A stretch of 64,000 nt of DNA from Bradyrhizobium xenonodulans. Lineage in GTDB: Bacteria > Pseudomonadota > Alphaproteobacteria > Rhizobiales > Xanthobacteraceae. This document shows positions 1 through 8,119 of the stretch, one piece after another. The translations under genes were made by a program, and so were the position numbers. The stretch covers positions 3,564,501 through 3,628,500 of the forward strand of contig NZ_CP089391.1 of the NCBI RefSeq assembly GCF_027594865.1, in the 5' to 3' direction. The notes below the pieces were generated by a model. That model saw nothing but the letters and a program-made list of their open reading frames with translations. It had not been told where the DNA came from and did not search any database. Within the stretch, counting starts at the first letter, position 1. Every line of letters starts with the position of its first letter.

Positions 1-200
1 TTGGACGCCTCGCCCTTCGACGCAAGATTGCGAGCCTCGAGATCGGCCTTCATGCCGTCGTACTTGGCGCGGTTGTCGGCGGTGGCGCGCAACGCCTTGC
101 CGCGCTTGAGCAGGAAATTACGGGCATAGCCGTCGCGAACCTTCACGACTTCGCCCATCTGGCCGAGCTTGCTCACGCGTTCCAGCAAAATGACTTCCAT
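1..200 (-). CDS. rplI: 50S ribosomal protein L9 (N-terminal part, runs off the window)
   Basis: Encodes the N-terminal domain of ribosomal protein L9, which binds 23S rRNA in the large subunit. The protein begins [19 protein letters not shown] and continues with [18 protein letters not shown], the conserved L9 N-domain signature that leads into the long connecting helix. The ATG at 198-200 is preceded by an AAGGAG-type ribosome-binding site. The gene is cut by the left window edge, so the C-terminal domain is not visible. It follows rpsF, rpsR and a DUF2232 gene on the same strand, the usual alphaproteobacterial order. Identification is secure. Confidence 0.97.
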   Translation of the reverse strand, partial: MEVILLERVSKLGQMGEVVKVRDGYARNFLLKRGKALRATADNRAKYDGMKADLEARNLASKGEAS

Positions 201-248
201 ATTCGTTCTCCTTTGAAGTGTTGGTGAGTTGGATTTTCGGGGTTGAAC

Positions 249-1226
249 TCAAGGGGTCGGCAGCGGGGGCGGCTGCCGCGTGCGCAGGAAGCGCTCGCGG
301 AAGCCGAACACGGCGTCCGCCATGCCGAGGATCACCATCGCGATGACGGGCCAACCGAACACGACGACGACGGCGTAGGTCGAGCCGAGCCAGAAGGTGC
401 GGCTCTTCAGCGCCAGCGTCAGCGTATGCAGCACGGCGAAGCCGGTCAGCGCATAGCCCATCATCAACGCCGCCGCGGAGATCTGCGCGACGATCGCGAG
501 CAGCCCGCCGGTGAAGCAGAACGCAAGCGCGACGCAGAGCCCGACCAGCGTCATCGGCGGCAGCTCCGCCGTCTTCATGTCCGGCCACGGGCGCCGAAGC
601 CGGCCCGATGTCGCCGTTACTTTTGCGCTGAGCCACAGATTGAGGGTGAGCGTCATCATCGCGACGATGGTGGCGGCGGCTGGTGCGATGCGGACCATCG
701 CGTCGACGAACTGGCTGACTTCGCCCGAGGTCTGCGGGTCCGTGGCGCGGAGGAGGCGCATCAGGCCGCGCCTGAGCGCGCCGAGGATGGTCTCGGCATC
801 GGTGCCGAGCGTCAGCAAGGCGGCGATCGTGGTCAGCGTCGCGAAGCCCGCGATCCACAGCAGGATGCGGCCGACCGGATACCATTCGAGCTCGGGCTCC
901 GCTGGCGGCTGGGTGGCGGCCTCCGGCGCAGCAGGCTCTGTCCTGCGGCTGAGCAGGACGAGATGGCCGAGCCACCAGGCCGGCAGCGCGACGGTGACGG
1001 CAAAGGCGATGCAGTAGGGCAGCCCGAACAGGGCGCCGAGGCCGATCGCGGCGGCGATGCCGCCGAGGCTCGCGCACAGCGGTCCCCAGCCGATCGAGGC
1101 GACCATCAGCGGCAGCGGTGCGAGATAGAACAGGACGAGCGAGATCAGCGCACCCGAAACGATCGAGGCGAACATCAGGGCCGACGCAGCGCCGGCGATC
1201 AGGGCTATCAGTCCAAAGGCCATCAT
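249..1226 (-). CDS. DUF2232 family integral membrane protein
   Basis: A roughly 325-residue polytopic membrane protein placed between rpsR and rplI, where alphaproteobacteria usually carry a DUF2232 (YybS-like) protein. Hydrophobic segments include MMAFGLIALIAGAASALMF at the N terminus, ALISLVLFYLAPLPLMVAS, and several later helices such as WLGSTYAVVVVFGWPVIAMV; I estimate seven or eight in all. The molecular function of the family is not known to me. I prefer the ATG at 1226 to the longer frame from 1271, because AAGGAG lies about 11 bases upstream and the protein then opens directly with a membrane helix. It probably shares a transcript with the ribosomal genes. Confidence 0.85.
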   Translation of the reverse strand: MMAFGLIALIAGAASALMFASIVSGALISLVLFYLAPLPLMVASIGWGPLCASLGGIAAAIGLGALFGLPYCIAFAVTVALPAWWLGHLVLLSRRTEPAAPEAATQPPAEPELEWYPVGRILLWIAGFATLTTIAALLTLGTDAETILGALRRGLMRLLRATDPQTSGEVSQFVDAMVRIAPAAATIVAMMTLTLNLWLSAKVTATSGRLRRPWPDMKTAELPPMTLVGLCVALAFCFTGGLLAIVAQISAAALMMGYALTGFAVLHTLTLALKSRTFWLGSTYAVVVVFGWPVIAMVILGMADAVFGFRERFLRTRQPPPLPTP

Positions 1227-1354
1227 CAGCTGTCCCGCTCCTTTCGAGCGGTTAGAGGCATCTCGCCCCAACCATCGGCGACCGGACGACCCGGAAGCCT
1301 TATGAAATTAGTCAAGTGCGGCCGGCGGCGATGTCGCCGCCGGCCGCATTCGTC

Positions 1355-1594
1355 TTAGCGAATGACGTAGGGCAGCAGGCCCAGGAAGCGCGCGCGCTTG
1401 ATGGCGCGGGCGAGTTCACGCTGCTTCTTCGCGGACACCGCGGTGATGCGACTCGGCACGATCTTGCCGCGCTCGGAGACGTAACGCATCAAGAGCTTGG
1501 AGTCCTTGTAGTCGATCTTCGGAGCATTGGCGCCCGTGAACGGGCAGCTCTTGCGACGACGGAAAAACGGGCGGCGTGCACCAGCTTCAGCCAT
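1355..1594 (-). CDS. rpsR: 30S ribosomal protein S18
   Basis: A 79-residue S18, which binds the platform of the small ribosomal subunit next to S6. The sequence shows the family core: [17 protein letters not shown] near the N terminus, [19 protein letters not shown] in the middle, and [20 protein letters not shown] followed by [11 protein letters not shown] at the end. Length is normal. It lies 5 bp downstream of rpsF on the same strand, so the two partners are co-expressed. Nothing unusual is seen. Confidence 0.98.
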   Translation of the reverse strand: MAEAGARRPFFRRRKSCPFTGANAPKIDYKDSKLLMRYVSERGKIVPSRITAVSAKKQRELARAIKRARFLGLLPYVIR

Positions 1595-1599
1595 TGTTC

Positions 1600-2109
1600 T
1601 TACTCCCCATCCGTCGTGGTGGTGGTGGTGGTTTCAGCGTCTTCGCGCGGACGGCGCGGGCCGCGATCACCGCGGAAGCCGCCGTCGCGATCGCCGCCAC
1701 GGAAACCACCCTCGCGGTCGCCACGGAAGCCGCCTTCACGCTCGCCGCGGAAGCCGCCGCCACGATCGTCACGCTCGCGATCGCGATCGGCCTTGCGCAT
1801 CATCGCGGACGGGCCTTCCTCGAGCTCCTCGACGCGGACGCTGAGATAGCGGATCACGTCTTCGCTGATGCGCTCCTGGCGCTCGATCTCGGCGATCGCC
1901 GCGGACGGCGCGTCGATGTTGAGCAGCACGAAGTGCGCCTTGCGGTTCTTGTTCATGCGGTAGGTGAGGGAGCGAACGCCCCAGTTCTCGGTCTTGGTGA
2001 CCTTGCCGCCGAGACCCTCGACGATGCCGGTCATCTGCGCAGTCAGCTCTTCGACCTGCTGCGTGCTCGCGTCCTGACGCGCGAGAAAAACATGCTCATA
2101 GAGAGCCAT
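1600..2109 (-). CDS. rpsF: 30S ribosomal protein S6 with a long arginine/glycine-rich C-terminal tail
   Basis: Ribosomal protein S6, the partner of S18 on the small subunit. The first hundred or so residues ([13 protein letters not shown] through [20 protein letters not shown]) form the normal S6 fold. The start at 2109 is chosen over an upstream in-frame ATG at 2136 because it gives the conserved [11 protein letters not shown] opening and has GGAAAGG upstream. After the fold comes a tail of about 65 residues with repeated [16 protein letters not shown] units and a run of threonines encoded by a GTG/CCA-type trinucleotide repeat near 1613-1634. The tail resembles RGG-type RNA-binding low-complexity sequence; that reading is inference. 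Confidence 0.96.
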   Translation of the reverse strand: MALYEHVFLARQDASTQQVEELTAQMTGIVEGLGGKVTKTENWGVRSLTYRMNKNRKAHFVLLNIDAPSAAIAEIERQERISEDVIRYLSVRVEELEEGPSAMMRKADRDRERDDRGGGFRGEREGGFRGDREGGFRGGDRDGGFRGDRGPRRPREDAETTTTTTTDGE

Positions 2110-2405
2110 AGTGGTCCTTTCCTCATGTTGGCGCATCGCCCGGCGTCAAGCCCTTAAGAGGCCTTGGGAAAGGACTCTGGGATTAAGCTCAGAAGGCGGA
2201 AACACGGGACGACGGGCCGACTGGCCCTGCCACACCAAAATCACGAATGATTTGCTGAGACCGTCCGTTCAGCTCCCGGCCGGGGTCTGCGGATGGCGCG
2301 CTTATACGGATTTTGGCCGGCTTTGCAAGGTTTGAGGCCGGGTTTTCGGCCGGGATGGTTCCGGTACCGGCGGGTCAAGCCCCGTCCTCCCATACCACAT
2401 ATCGC

Positions 2406-2434
2406 TTGAATTGTTTGTTTGTATGCCATACAAA
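2406..2434 (+). promoter_or_regulatory. Probable promoter overlapped by a perfect 17-bp palindromic operator
   Basis: TTTGTATG-C-CATACAAA at 2418-2434 is a perfect inverted repeat of 8 bp arms around one base. It ends 21 bases before the TetR-family ATG at 2456. A TTGAAT at 2406-2411, a 17-base spacer and TACAAA at 2429-2434 read as a promoter whose -10 lies inside the palindrome. The simplest reading is an autoregulatory TetR operator that also controls the adjoining desaturase. The palindrome is seen directly; binding is inferred. Confidence 0.65.
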
Positions 2435-2455
2435 TAATGCAACTATGAGGACCCC

Positions 2456-3160
2456 ATGGTGGAAAAGTCGGTCCATGAGCCGTTTGAGGCGGCTGGCGAC
2501 CCCAAGCATGCCGTGCGCGCGACGCGCTCGGCCGGCCGCAAGATGCGGTCGCTGCTGCTGGATGCCGCGAGCCCGCTGTTTCGGGAGCGGGGGCTGTCGG
2601 GCACGGCGATCACCGACATCGCGGCCGCCGCGGACGCTTTCCCGAGCCAGATCACCTATTACTTCCGCACCAAGGAGGCGCTGTTCGTCGAATGCGCCTG
2701 CCGCGAACTCCTGTATCTGGCGCGCGCGACCGAGCAGGCGGCGCTGAAGGCGCGCACGCCGCGGGAATACACGCTTGCGTTGGCCGCGACGGTGACGGCG
2801 AGCGATTCGGTCGCCTTCTTCGCCGAAGCCCTGACATTGACGCGGCGCCGCCAGGATCTGGCACCGCTGGTCGAGCGCACGATCGAGCGCCTGCACGGCG
2901 AAGGCGCTCGCGCCTATGCGAGCCAGGTGGCGCGGCACGGCTGGCGCTCGCTGCGCGCGCCCGACGAAAGCTCGCGGCGGTTCTGGGCCGTCGCCATCGG
3001 CGTCATTCTCGAAGGCTATGCGATGGGCCGTTCGCCCGAGGGGCTTTGCGCCGAGATGCTGCGGGTGCTCGGCGAGCAGGCGAAATCCGCTGATGATGCT
3101 GCGCGCCTGCGTCTCGTCGGCGAGCGCGATGTATCAAGCCATTCGAATGAGGAGGGTTAG
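2456..3160 (+). CDS. TetR/AcrR family transcriptional repressor, probable regulator of the adjacent desaturase
   Basis: A 234-residue TetR-family DNA-binding protein. The helix-turn-helix region is at about residues 30-80, with LLLDAASPLFRERGLSGTAI, then ITDIAAAADAFPSQITYYF and RTKEALF, the typical TetR recognition-helix pattern. The C-terminal ligand-binding half is alpha-helical and not assignable to a specific ligand. The gene is followed after 3 bp by a membrane fatty-acid desaturase, so the two form an operon. A perfect palindrome lies just upstream of its start. The arrangement resembles DesT/FabR-type control of unsaturated fatty-acid synthesis in which acyl-CoA is sensed; this is an inference from context, not from a recognised ligand pocket. 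Confidence 0.88.
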   Translation: MVEKSVHEPFEAAGDPKHAVRATRSAGRKMRSLLLDAASPLFRERGLSGTAITDIAAAADAFPSQITYYFRTKEALFVECACRELLYLARATEQAALKARTPREYTLALAATVTASDSVAFFAEALTLTRRRQDLAPLVERTIERLHGEGARAYASQVARHGWRSLRAPDESSRRFWAVAIGVILEGYAMGRSPEGLCAEMLRVLGEQAKSADDAARLRLVGERDVSSHSNEEG

Positions 3161-3163
3161 ACC

Positions 3164-4189
3164 ATGACCGCACTTCGCATGCGCGCCCGCGATTTCCTGA
3201 CCGACGATCAACTCGCCGACGTCCGCCAGCGCGTGACCTGGAAAGGCGTTGCGATGATCGCGCACGCCTGGGCGCTCATTATCGCCGCGATCGCTCTGGT
3301 CGCGTGGTGGCCCAATCCCGTCACCTACGTTCTCGCCGTGGCCATCATCGGTTCGCGCCAGCTTGGCCTCGCCATCCTGATGCATGACGGCGCGCATGGC
3401 TGCCTGTCCGCCGACGAGAAGACCAATCTCACTCTGAGCCAGTGGTTCTGTGCCTATCCGCTGTTTGCGGAGACGCGCAGCTACCGGCGCTATCACCTTC
3501 AGCATCATGCGCGCACCCAGCAGGAGGACGATCCCGATCTCGTGCTGTCGGCGCCGTTTCCGATCACGAAGCTGAGCTACCGCCGCAAGTTCATCCGCGA
3601 CATCACCGGACAGACCGGCTACCAGCAGCGCAAGGCGCAGCTGCTCAACGCGCTCGGCGCGAAGGACTGGCCGTGGCGGCAGCGCCTGGCGCATTTCTGG
3701 GACAAGCTCGGTCCCCAATGCATCGTGAATGCCGTGATGTTCGCCGCGCTCGCGGCGGCCGGGGTGTGGTGGGCCTACCCACTGCTATGGCTGGTGCCGC
3801 TCCTGACATGGATGATGGTCATCACCCGCATCCGCAACATTGCAGAGCACGCCGTCGTCCCCGACAGCAGCGATCCCTTGCGCAACACCCGCACCACCCA
3901 TGCCAATTTTCTGGAGCGCCTGTTCATCGCGCCATACTACGTGAACTACCACCTCGAGCATCATCTGCTGTTCTACGTGCCCTGCTACAATCTGCCGAAG
4001 GTCCATCGCCTGCTCAGCGAGAGCCGGCATGCCGGACGCATGGAGGTGCAGTCGGGCTACGCAGCCGTGCTGCGGCTGGCGACGGCGAAGCCGAACCGGG
4101 ATGACCGCCCGGGCCAGTTGGTGAACAGCGCGCGCCGTGCACAGGCAGGGGCGGCGGTCGACGCCAACCAGACCAATGGTGGATTTTAG
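3164..4189 (+). CDS. Membrane fatty-acid desaturase family protein
   Basis: A 341-residue integral-membrane di-iron desaturase. All three histidine boxes are present: HDGAHG at residues 74-79, HLQHH at 111-115 and HLEHH at 263-267. Hydrophobic segments lie at about residues 28-70 and 183-220. Such enzymes introduce a double bond into acyl chains of membrane lipids or hydroxylate/desaturate related substrates using O2 and an electron donor; the substrate cannot be told from sequence. The start at 3164 sits 3 bp after the TetR gene and GGAGG lies just upstream, within the 3' end of that gene. The neighbouring downstream fatty-acid synthesis genes fit a lipid role. Confidence 0.9.
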   Translation: MTALRMRARDFLTDDQLADVRQRVTWKGVAMIAHAWALIIAAIALVAWWPNPVTYVLAVAIIGSRQLGLAILMHDGAHGCLSADEKTNLTLSQWFCAYPLFAETRSYRRYHLQHHARTQQEDDPDLVLSAPFPITKLSYRRKFIRDITGQTGYQQRKAQLLNALGAKDWPWRQRLAHFWDKLGPQCIVNAVMFAALAAAGVWWAYPLLWLVPLLTWMMVITRIRNIAEHAVVPDSSDPLRNTRTTHANFLERLFIAPYYVNYHLEHHLLFYVPCYNLPKVHRLLSESRHAGRMEVQSGYAAVLRLATAKPNRDDRPGQLVNSARRAQAGAAVDANQTNGGF

Positions 4190-4361
4190 GAGACCACATC
4201 CCAGTTGAATGCACGCCCAAGTTCCCATCTTGGCTTGACATTCTGGCCCCGGACGGTGTCTACGGCCCCCTTTGGAGCGTGATCCGGAACCATGGCCCAA
4301 GGCCGTGCGTAATCGGCTGCCGGTTCTCGCAGGGATCATGCCCGACAAGCAGGGAGCGCCG

Positions 4362-5321
4362 ATGACGGCAGCATTCACATTTCCGGGGCAGGGTTCCCAG
4401 GCGGTTGGTATGGGCAGGGCCCTGGCCGACGCCTTTCCGGTGGCGCGCGCCGTGTTCGACGAGGTCGATGCCGCGCTTTCCGAGAAGCTGACGGCGATCA
4501 TCTGGGATGGCCCGGCAGAAACCCTCCAGCTCACCGAGAACGCCCAGCCGGCGCTGATGGCGGTGTCTGTCGCCACCCTGCGCGTGCTGGAGGCCGAGGC
4601 CGGGTTTTCCGTCGGACGGGATGCGGCCTTCGTTGCCGGCCACTCGCTGGGTGAATATTCGGCGCTGGCTGCCGCCGGCAGCCTGACGATTTCGGACACC
4701 GCGCGGCTGCTTCGCACCCGCGGTCTTGCAATGCAGAAAGCCGTGCCGGTCGGCGTCGGCGCGATGGCCGCGCTGCTCGGCCTCGACTACGAGGCCGCGA
4801 TGGAGGTCGCCACCGAGGCGGCGCAGGGGCAGGTCTGCCAGGCCGCCAACGACAATGGCGGCGGACAGGTGGTCGTCTCCGGCGACAAGGCCGCGGTCGA
4901 TCGCGCCGTCGAGATCGCCAAGACCAAGGGCGCCAAGCGCGCAATGTTGCTGCCGGTGTCTGCCCCGTTCCATTGCAAGCTGATGCAGCCTGCGGCCGAC
5001 GCCATGGCGGAAGCGCTGGCCAAGGTCACGATCAAGGCGCCGGCCGCGCCGCTGGTGTCGAACGTGCTCGCAAGCGCCATCACCGATCCCGACGAAATCC
5101 GCCGCCGTCTGGTCGAGCAGGTCACCGGCACGGTGCGCTGGCGCGAGTCGGTTGCCTATATGGCAGGGCAGGGCGTCACCCGCTTCTTCGAGATCGGCGC
5201 CGGCAAGGTGCTGACCGGTCTCGTCAAGCGCATCGCGGACGGCGCCGTCGGCGTTGCGGTCGGCGGCCCGAACGACATTGCCGCCGCTAAGGATGCATTG
5301 GCCGCTGCGAAGCAGGGCTAG
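4362..5321 (+). CDS. fabD: Malonyl-CoA:ACP transacylase
   Basis: Transfers malonyl from CoA to acyl carrier protein, the committed loading step of type II fatty-acid synthesis in the cytoplasm. The 319-residue protein starts MTAAFTFPGQGSQAVGMG, the family N-terminal motif. The nucleophile serine is in GHSLGE at residues 93-98 (Ser95), and the catalytic histidine is His204 in APFHCKLM. The frame is open from 4272, but the ATG at 4362 gives the canonical N terminus and has GGGAG upstream. It is followed after 11 bp by fabG, so the two genes share a transcript. Confidence 0.97.
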   Translation: MTAAFTFPGQGSQAVGMGRALADAFPVARAVFDEVDAALSEKLTAIIWDGPAETLQLTENAQPALMAVSVATLRVLEAEAGFSVGRDAAFVAGHSLGEYSALAAAGSLTISDTARLLRTRGLAMQKAVPVGVGAMAALLGLDYEAAMEVATEAAQGQVCQAANDNGGGQVVVSGDKAAVDRAVEIAKTKGAKRAMLLPVSAPFHCKLMQPAADAMAEALAKVTIKAPAAPLVSNVLASAITDPDEIRRRLVEQVTGTVRWRESVAYMAGQGVTRFFEIGAGKVLTGLVKRIADGAVGVAVGGPNDIAAAKDALAAAKQG

Positions 5322-5332
5322 AGGAGTACTCA

Positions 5333-6070
5333 ATGTTCGATCTGACAGGCAAAAAGGCGCTCGTCACCGGGGCGACCGGCGGCATCGGCGGCGCGATCGC
5401 GCAGGCGCTGCATGCGCAGGGCGCCACCGTCGCGATCTCGGGGACGCGCAAGGACGTGCTGGATGAGCTTGCCGGCAAGCTTGGCGAGCGCACGCATGTG
5501 CTGCCCTGCAATCTCTCCAAGGCCGACGAGGTCGAGGCGCTGGTGCCCGCCGCGGAAGCTGCGATGGGACAGGTCGATATCCTCGTCGCCAATGCCGGCA
5601 TCACGCGTGACAATCTCTTCGTCCAGCTCCGCGATGAGGACTGGGAGGAGGTCATCAACATCAATCTGACCTCGACCTTCCGCCTGGCGCGCGCCGCCAC
5701 CAAATTGATGATGCGCAAGCGCTTCGGCCGCATCATCGCCATCACCTCGGTGGTCGGCGTCACCGGCAATCCCGGGCAGGGCAACTACACCGCCTCGAAG
5801 GCGGGCCTGATCGGCATGATCAAGACGCTGGGGGCCGAATATGCCAAGCGCGGCGTGACCGCGAACTGCATCGCCCCGGGCTTCATCAAGACGCCGATGA
5901 CCGATGCGCTCAACGACAAGCAGCGCGAGACGATTCTGACCAAGGTTCCGGCCAACCGCCTGGGGACGCCAGAGGACATCGCCGCGGCCGCCGTCTACCT
6001 GAGTTCGAACGAAGCAGCCTACGTCACGGGGCAAACAATCCACGTGAACGGTGGCATGGCCATGATCTGA
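5333..6070 (+). CDS. fabG: 3-oxoacyl-ACP reductase
   Basis: NADPH-dependent reduction of 3-ketoacyl-ACP in fatty-acid elongation. A 245-residue short-chain dehydrogenase with TGATGGIG at residues 12-19 for cofactor binding, NAG at about 87-89, Ser139 and the YTASK motif giving Tyr152 and Lys156. The C terminus GQTIHVNGGMAMI is typical of FabG. An AGGAG lies just before the ATG. It is immediately downstream of fabD and upstream of acpP and fabF, which settles its assignment among the many related reductases. Confidence 0.97.
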   Translation: MFDLTGKKALVTGATGGIGGAIAQALHAQGATVAISGTRKDVLDELAGKLGERTHVLPCNLSKADEVEALVPAAEAAMGQVDILVANAGITRDNLFVQLRDEDWEEVININLTSTFRLARAATKLMMRKRFGRIIAITSVVGVTGNPGQGNYTASKAGLIGMIKTLGAEYAKRGVTANCIAPGFIKTPMTDALNDKQRETILTKVPANRLGTPEDIAAAAVYLSSNEAAYVTGQTIHVNGGMAMI

Positions 6071-6380
6071 CCTCTCGTCCCGCACTGCCCACATGGGCGG
6101 CGCGGGATGCGGCAAACGGCCGTTTCCGGAGCGAAATGAGGCTTGTAGTCAAGGCAGTTGAAGTATGATAACCGGACCATCAACGGATGGGCAAAGAACG
6201 CCATTGCAGGTTTTTGAAACCCTGTATATTGGCGATGCGGAGCCTTGGCCGTCATTCGCCGGGCCTGCATCGGTTAGGGTGGGGCCAAATCAAAGTTCGT
6301 AAGCGAAGACAGTCAACGACCACGACGGCTCGTATCGTCCCGGGGGGTCGGGTCTACAGGGAACAACACGAGGTTATGCA
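6071..6380 (+). promoter_or_regulatory. 310-bp leader region of acpP with a candidate promoter
   Basis: This gene-free stretch separates fabG from acpP. A candidate promoter is CTTGTA at 6142-6147, a 16-base spacer and TATGAT at 6164-6169, which would leave a transcript leader of about 200 bases. I see no convincing short reading frame or riboswitch in it. Strong independent transcription of acpP is usual in bacteria, so a dedicated promoter is expected; the exact site is a guess. Confidence 0.35.
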
Positions 6381-6620
6381 ATGAGTGACATTGGCGAGCG
6401 GGTTAAGAAGATCGTGGTCGAACACCTTGGTGTTGAACCCGAGAAGGTTGTCGACGCAGCGAGCTTCATCGACGACCTCGGCGCCGACAGTCTGGACACC
6501 GTCGAATTGGTGATGGCGTTCGAAGAAGAATTCGGTTGCGAGATTCCGGACGACGCCGCGGAGACGATTCTCACCGTCGGCGACGCGACGAAATTTCTCG
6601 AGAAGAACGCGAAGAGCTAA
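6381..6620 (+). CDS. acpP: Acyl carrier protein
   Basis: A 79-residue acidic carrier of growing acyl chains. The phosphopantetheine attachment site is Ser37 in [17 protein letters not shown], the universally conserved ACP motif. Length and net charge match housekeeping AcpP. It sits between fabG and fabF as in most proteobacteria. A hairpin with T-rich tail overlaps its stop codon and a second follows about 45 bases later, which may uncouple its high expression from that of fabF. Confidence 0.98.
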   Translation: MSDIGERVKKIVVEHLGVEPEKVVDAASFIDDLGADSLDTVELVMAFEEEFGCEIPDDAAETILTVGDATKFLEKNAKS

Positions 6621-6635
6621 GGCTCTTCATTTTCG
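6611..6635 (+). terminator. Hairpin overlapping the acpP stop codon
   Basis: GAAGAGC at 6611-6617 pairs with GCTCTTC at 6622-6628, and the TAA stop codon lies in the four-base loop. ATTTTCGC follows. The 7-bp stem and short T tract suggest a weak intrinsic terminator or an RNA 3'-end stabiliser for the abundant acpP message. Confidence 0.45.
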
Positions 6636-6663
6636 CGGGGACAACATTGAAACCGGACGGGCC

Positions 6664-6695
6664 GCTGACCAGCGGTCAGCCGGTTTCTTGTTATT
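6664..6695 (+). terminator. Probable rho-independent terminator between acpP and fabF
   Basis: GCTGACC at 6664-6670 and GGTCAGC at 6674-6680 form a perfect 7-bp stem with a 3-base loop, followed by CGG and the T-rich TTTCTTGTT. Because the stem lies about 50 bp before the fabF start, it could act as a partial terminator that lets some transcripts read into fabF. Confidence 0.5.
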
Positions 6696-6728
6696 GGCCG
6701 TGAATCTTTCGATGCGGAGTTTTCGGAT

Positions 6729-7994
6729 ATGAGACGGGTTGTCGTCACGGGTCTCGGCATGGTGTCGCCGCTCGGCTGCGGCGTCGAGCCGACCTGGAAA
6801 CGCATCCTCAACGGCGAAAGCGGTGCGCGAGCGATCGAGAGCTTCGATGTCTCCGATCTCCTGACCAAATACGCCTGCACGGTCGTGCGGGGCGACGGCA
6901 CCAACGACACCTTCAATCCCGACAAATGGATGGAGCCGAAGGACCAGCGCAAGGTCGACGACTTCATCATCTTCGGCATGGCCGCAGCCGGCCAGGCGCT
7001 CGACGATGCCAACTGGCATCCCGAGACCGAAGAGGACAAATGCGCGACCGGCACCATGATCGGGTCCGGCATCGGTGGTCTCACCGGCATTGCCGACACC
7101 GCGATCCTCCTGAAGGAACGCGGACCGCGCCGGGTGTCGCCGTTCTTCATTCCGGGCCGCCTGATCAATCTCGCCTCCGGCTATGTCTCGATCGCGCATG
7201 GTCTGAAGGGCCCGAACCATTCGGTGGTCACGGCCTGCTCGACCGGCGCGCATGCGGTCGGCGATGCCGCCCGCCTGATTGCGCTGGGCGATGCCGACGT
7301 CATGGTGGCCGGCGGCGCAGAATCGCCGATCAGCCGCATCGGCATTGCCGGTTTCAACGCCGCGCGTGCGCTCTCGACCGGCTTCAACGGGACGCCCGAG
7401 AAGGCCTCGCGTCCCTACGACAAGGACCGTGATGGTTTTGTGATGGGCGAGGGCGCCGGCGTCCTGGTGCTCGAGGAACTCGAGCACGCCCAGCGCCGCG
7501 GCGCCAGGATCTATGCCGAGGTGATCGGCTACGGTCTTTCGGGTGATGCCTATCACATTACGTCGCCGGCGCCCGATGGCGATGGCGGCTTCCGCAGCAT
7601 GTCGGCCGCGCTCAAGCGCGCCGGCCTCACGGCGTCCGATCTCGACTACATCAACGCGCACGGCACCTCGACGCCGCTTGGCGACGAGATCGAGCTCAGT
7701 GCGGTGGAGCGCCTGCTCGGCAACGCCGCCTCCAAGGTCGCGATGTCCTCGACCAAATCCTCGACCGGCCATCTTCTCGGCGCCGCCGGCGCGATCGAGG
7801 CGATCTTCGCCATTCTCGCGATTCGCGATAATGTCGTTCCGCCGACCATCAACCTGGACAATCCGTCGGTCGAGACCGCGATCGATCTCGTGCCGCATAA
7901 GGCGAAGAAGCGCGAGGTCAACATCGCGTTGTCGAATTCTTTTGGTTTTGGCGGTACCAACGCGTCGGTCATCGTCCGGCGTCTGGTCCATTAG
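6729..7994 (+). CDS. fabF: 3-oxoacyl-ACP synthase II
   Basis: Condenses malonyl-ACP with acyl-ACP in chain elongation. The 421-residue thiolase-fold protein carries the full Cys-His-His triad: Cys170 in TACSTGAHAVGD, His311 in NAHGTSTPLGD and His348 in STKSSTGHLLGAAG. The opening MRRVVVTGLGMVSPLG is the canonical FabF start. It lies 108 bp downstream of acpP, separated by a probable terminator, and is followed by mltG. Length and motifs are normal. Confidence 0.98.
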   Translation: MRRVVVTGLGMVSPLGCGVEPTWKRILNGESGARAIESFDVSDLLTKYACTVVRGDGTNDTFNPDKWMEPKDQRKVDDFIIFGMAAAGQALDDANWHPETEEDKCATGTMIGSGIGGLTGIADTAILLKERGPRRVSPFFIPGRLINLASGYVSIAHGLKGPNHSVVTACSTGAHAVGDAARLIALGDADVMVAGGAESPISRIGIAGFNAARALSTGFNGTPEKASRPYDKDRDGFVMGEGAGVLVLEELEHAQRRGARIYAEVIGYGLSGDAYHITSPAPDGDGGFRSMSAALKRAGLTASDLDYINAHGTSTPLGDEIELSAVERLLGNAASKVAMSSTKSSTGHLLGAAGAIEAIFAILAIRDNVVPPTINLDNPSVETAIDLVPHKAKKREVNIALSNSFGFGGTNASVIVRRLVH

Positions 7995-8119
7995 TTTGTT
8001 GTTGCGACGAATCCACCGTTTTGCCGTATTCGGCGATAGTCATGGAAGTGGGCGCGCGCATTTGGCTCGGCAAGCGATTGCCTGGCCGCGATTGAACCGG
8101 CAGGATTCAGGTTGCTTCG

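Noticed and set aside
1613..1634. Simple trinucleotide repeat taken as a regulatory site
   Set aside because: It lies inside the rpsF coding sequence and codes for a threonine run, so it is reported as part of S6 rather than as a separate element.
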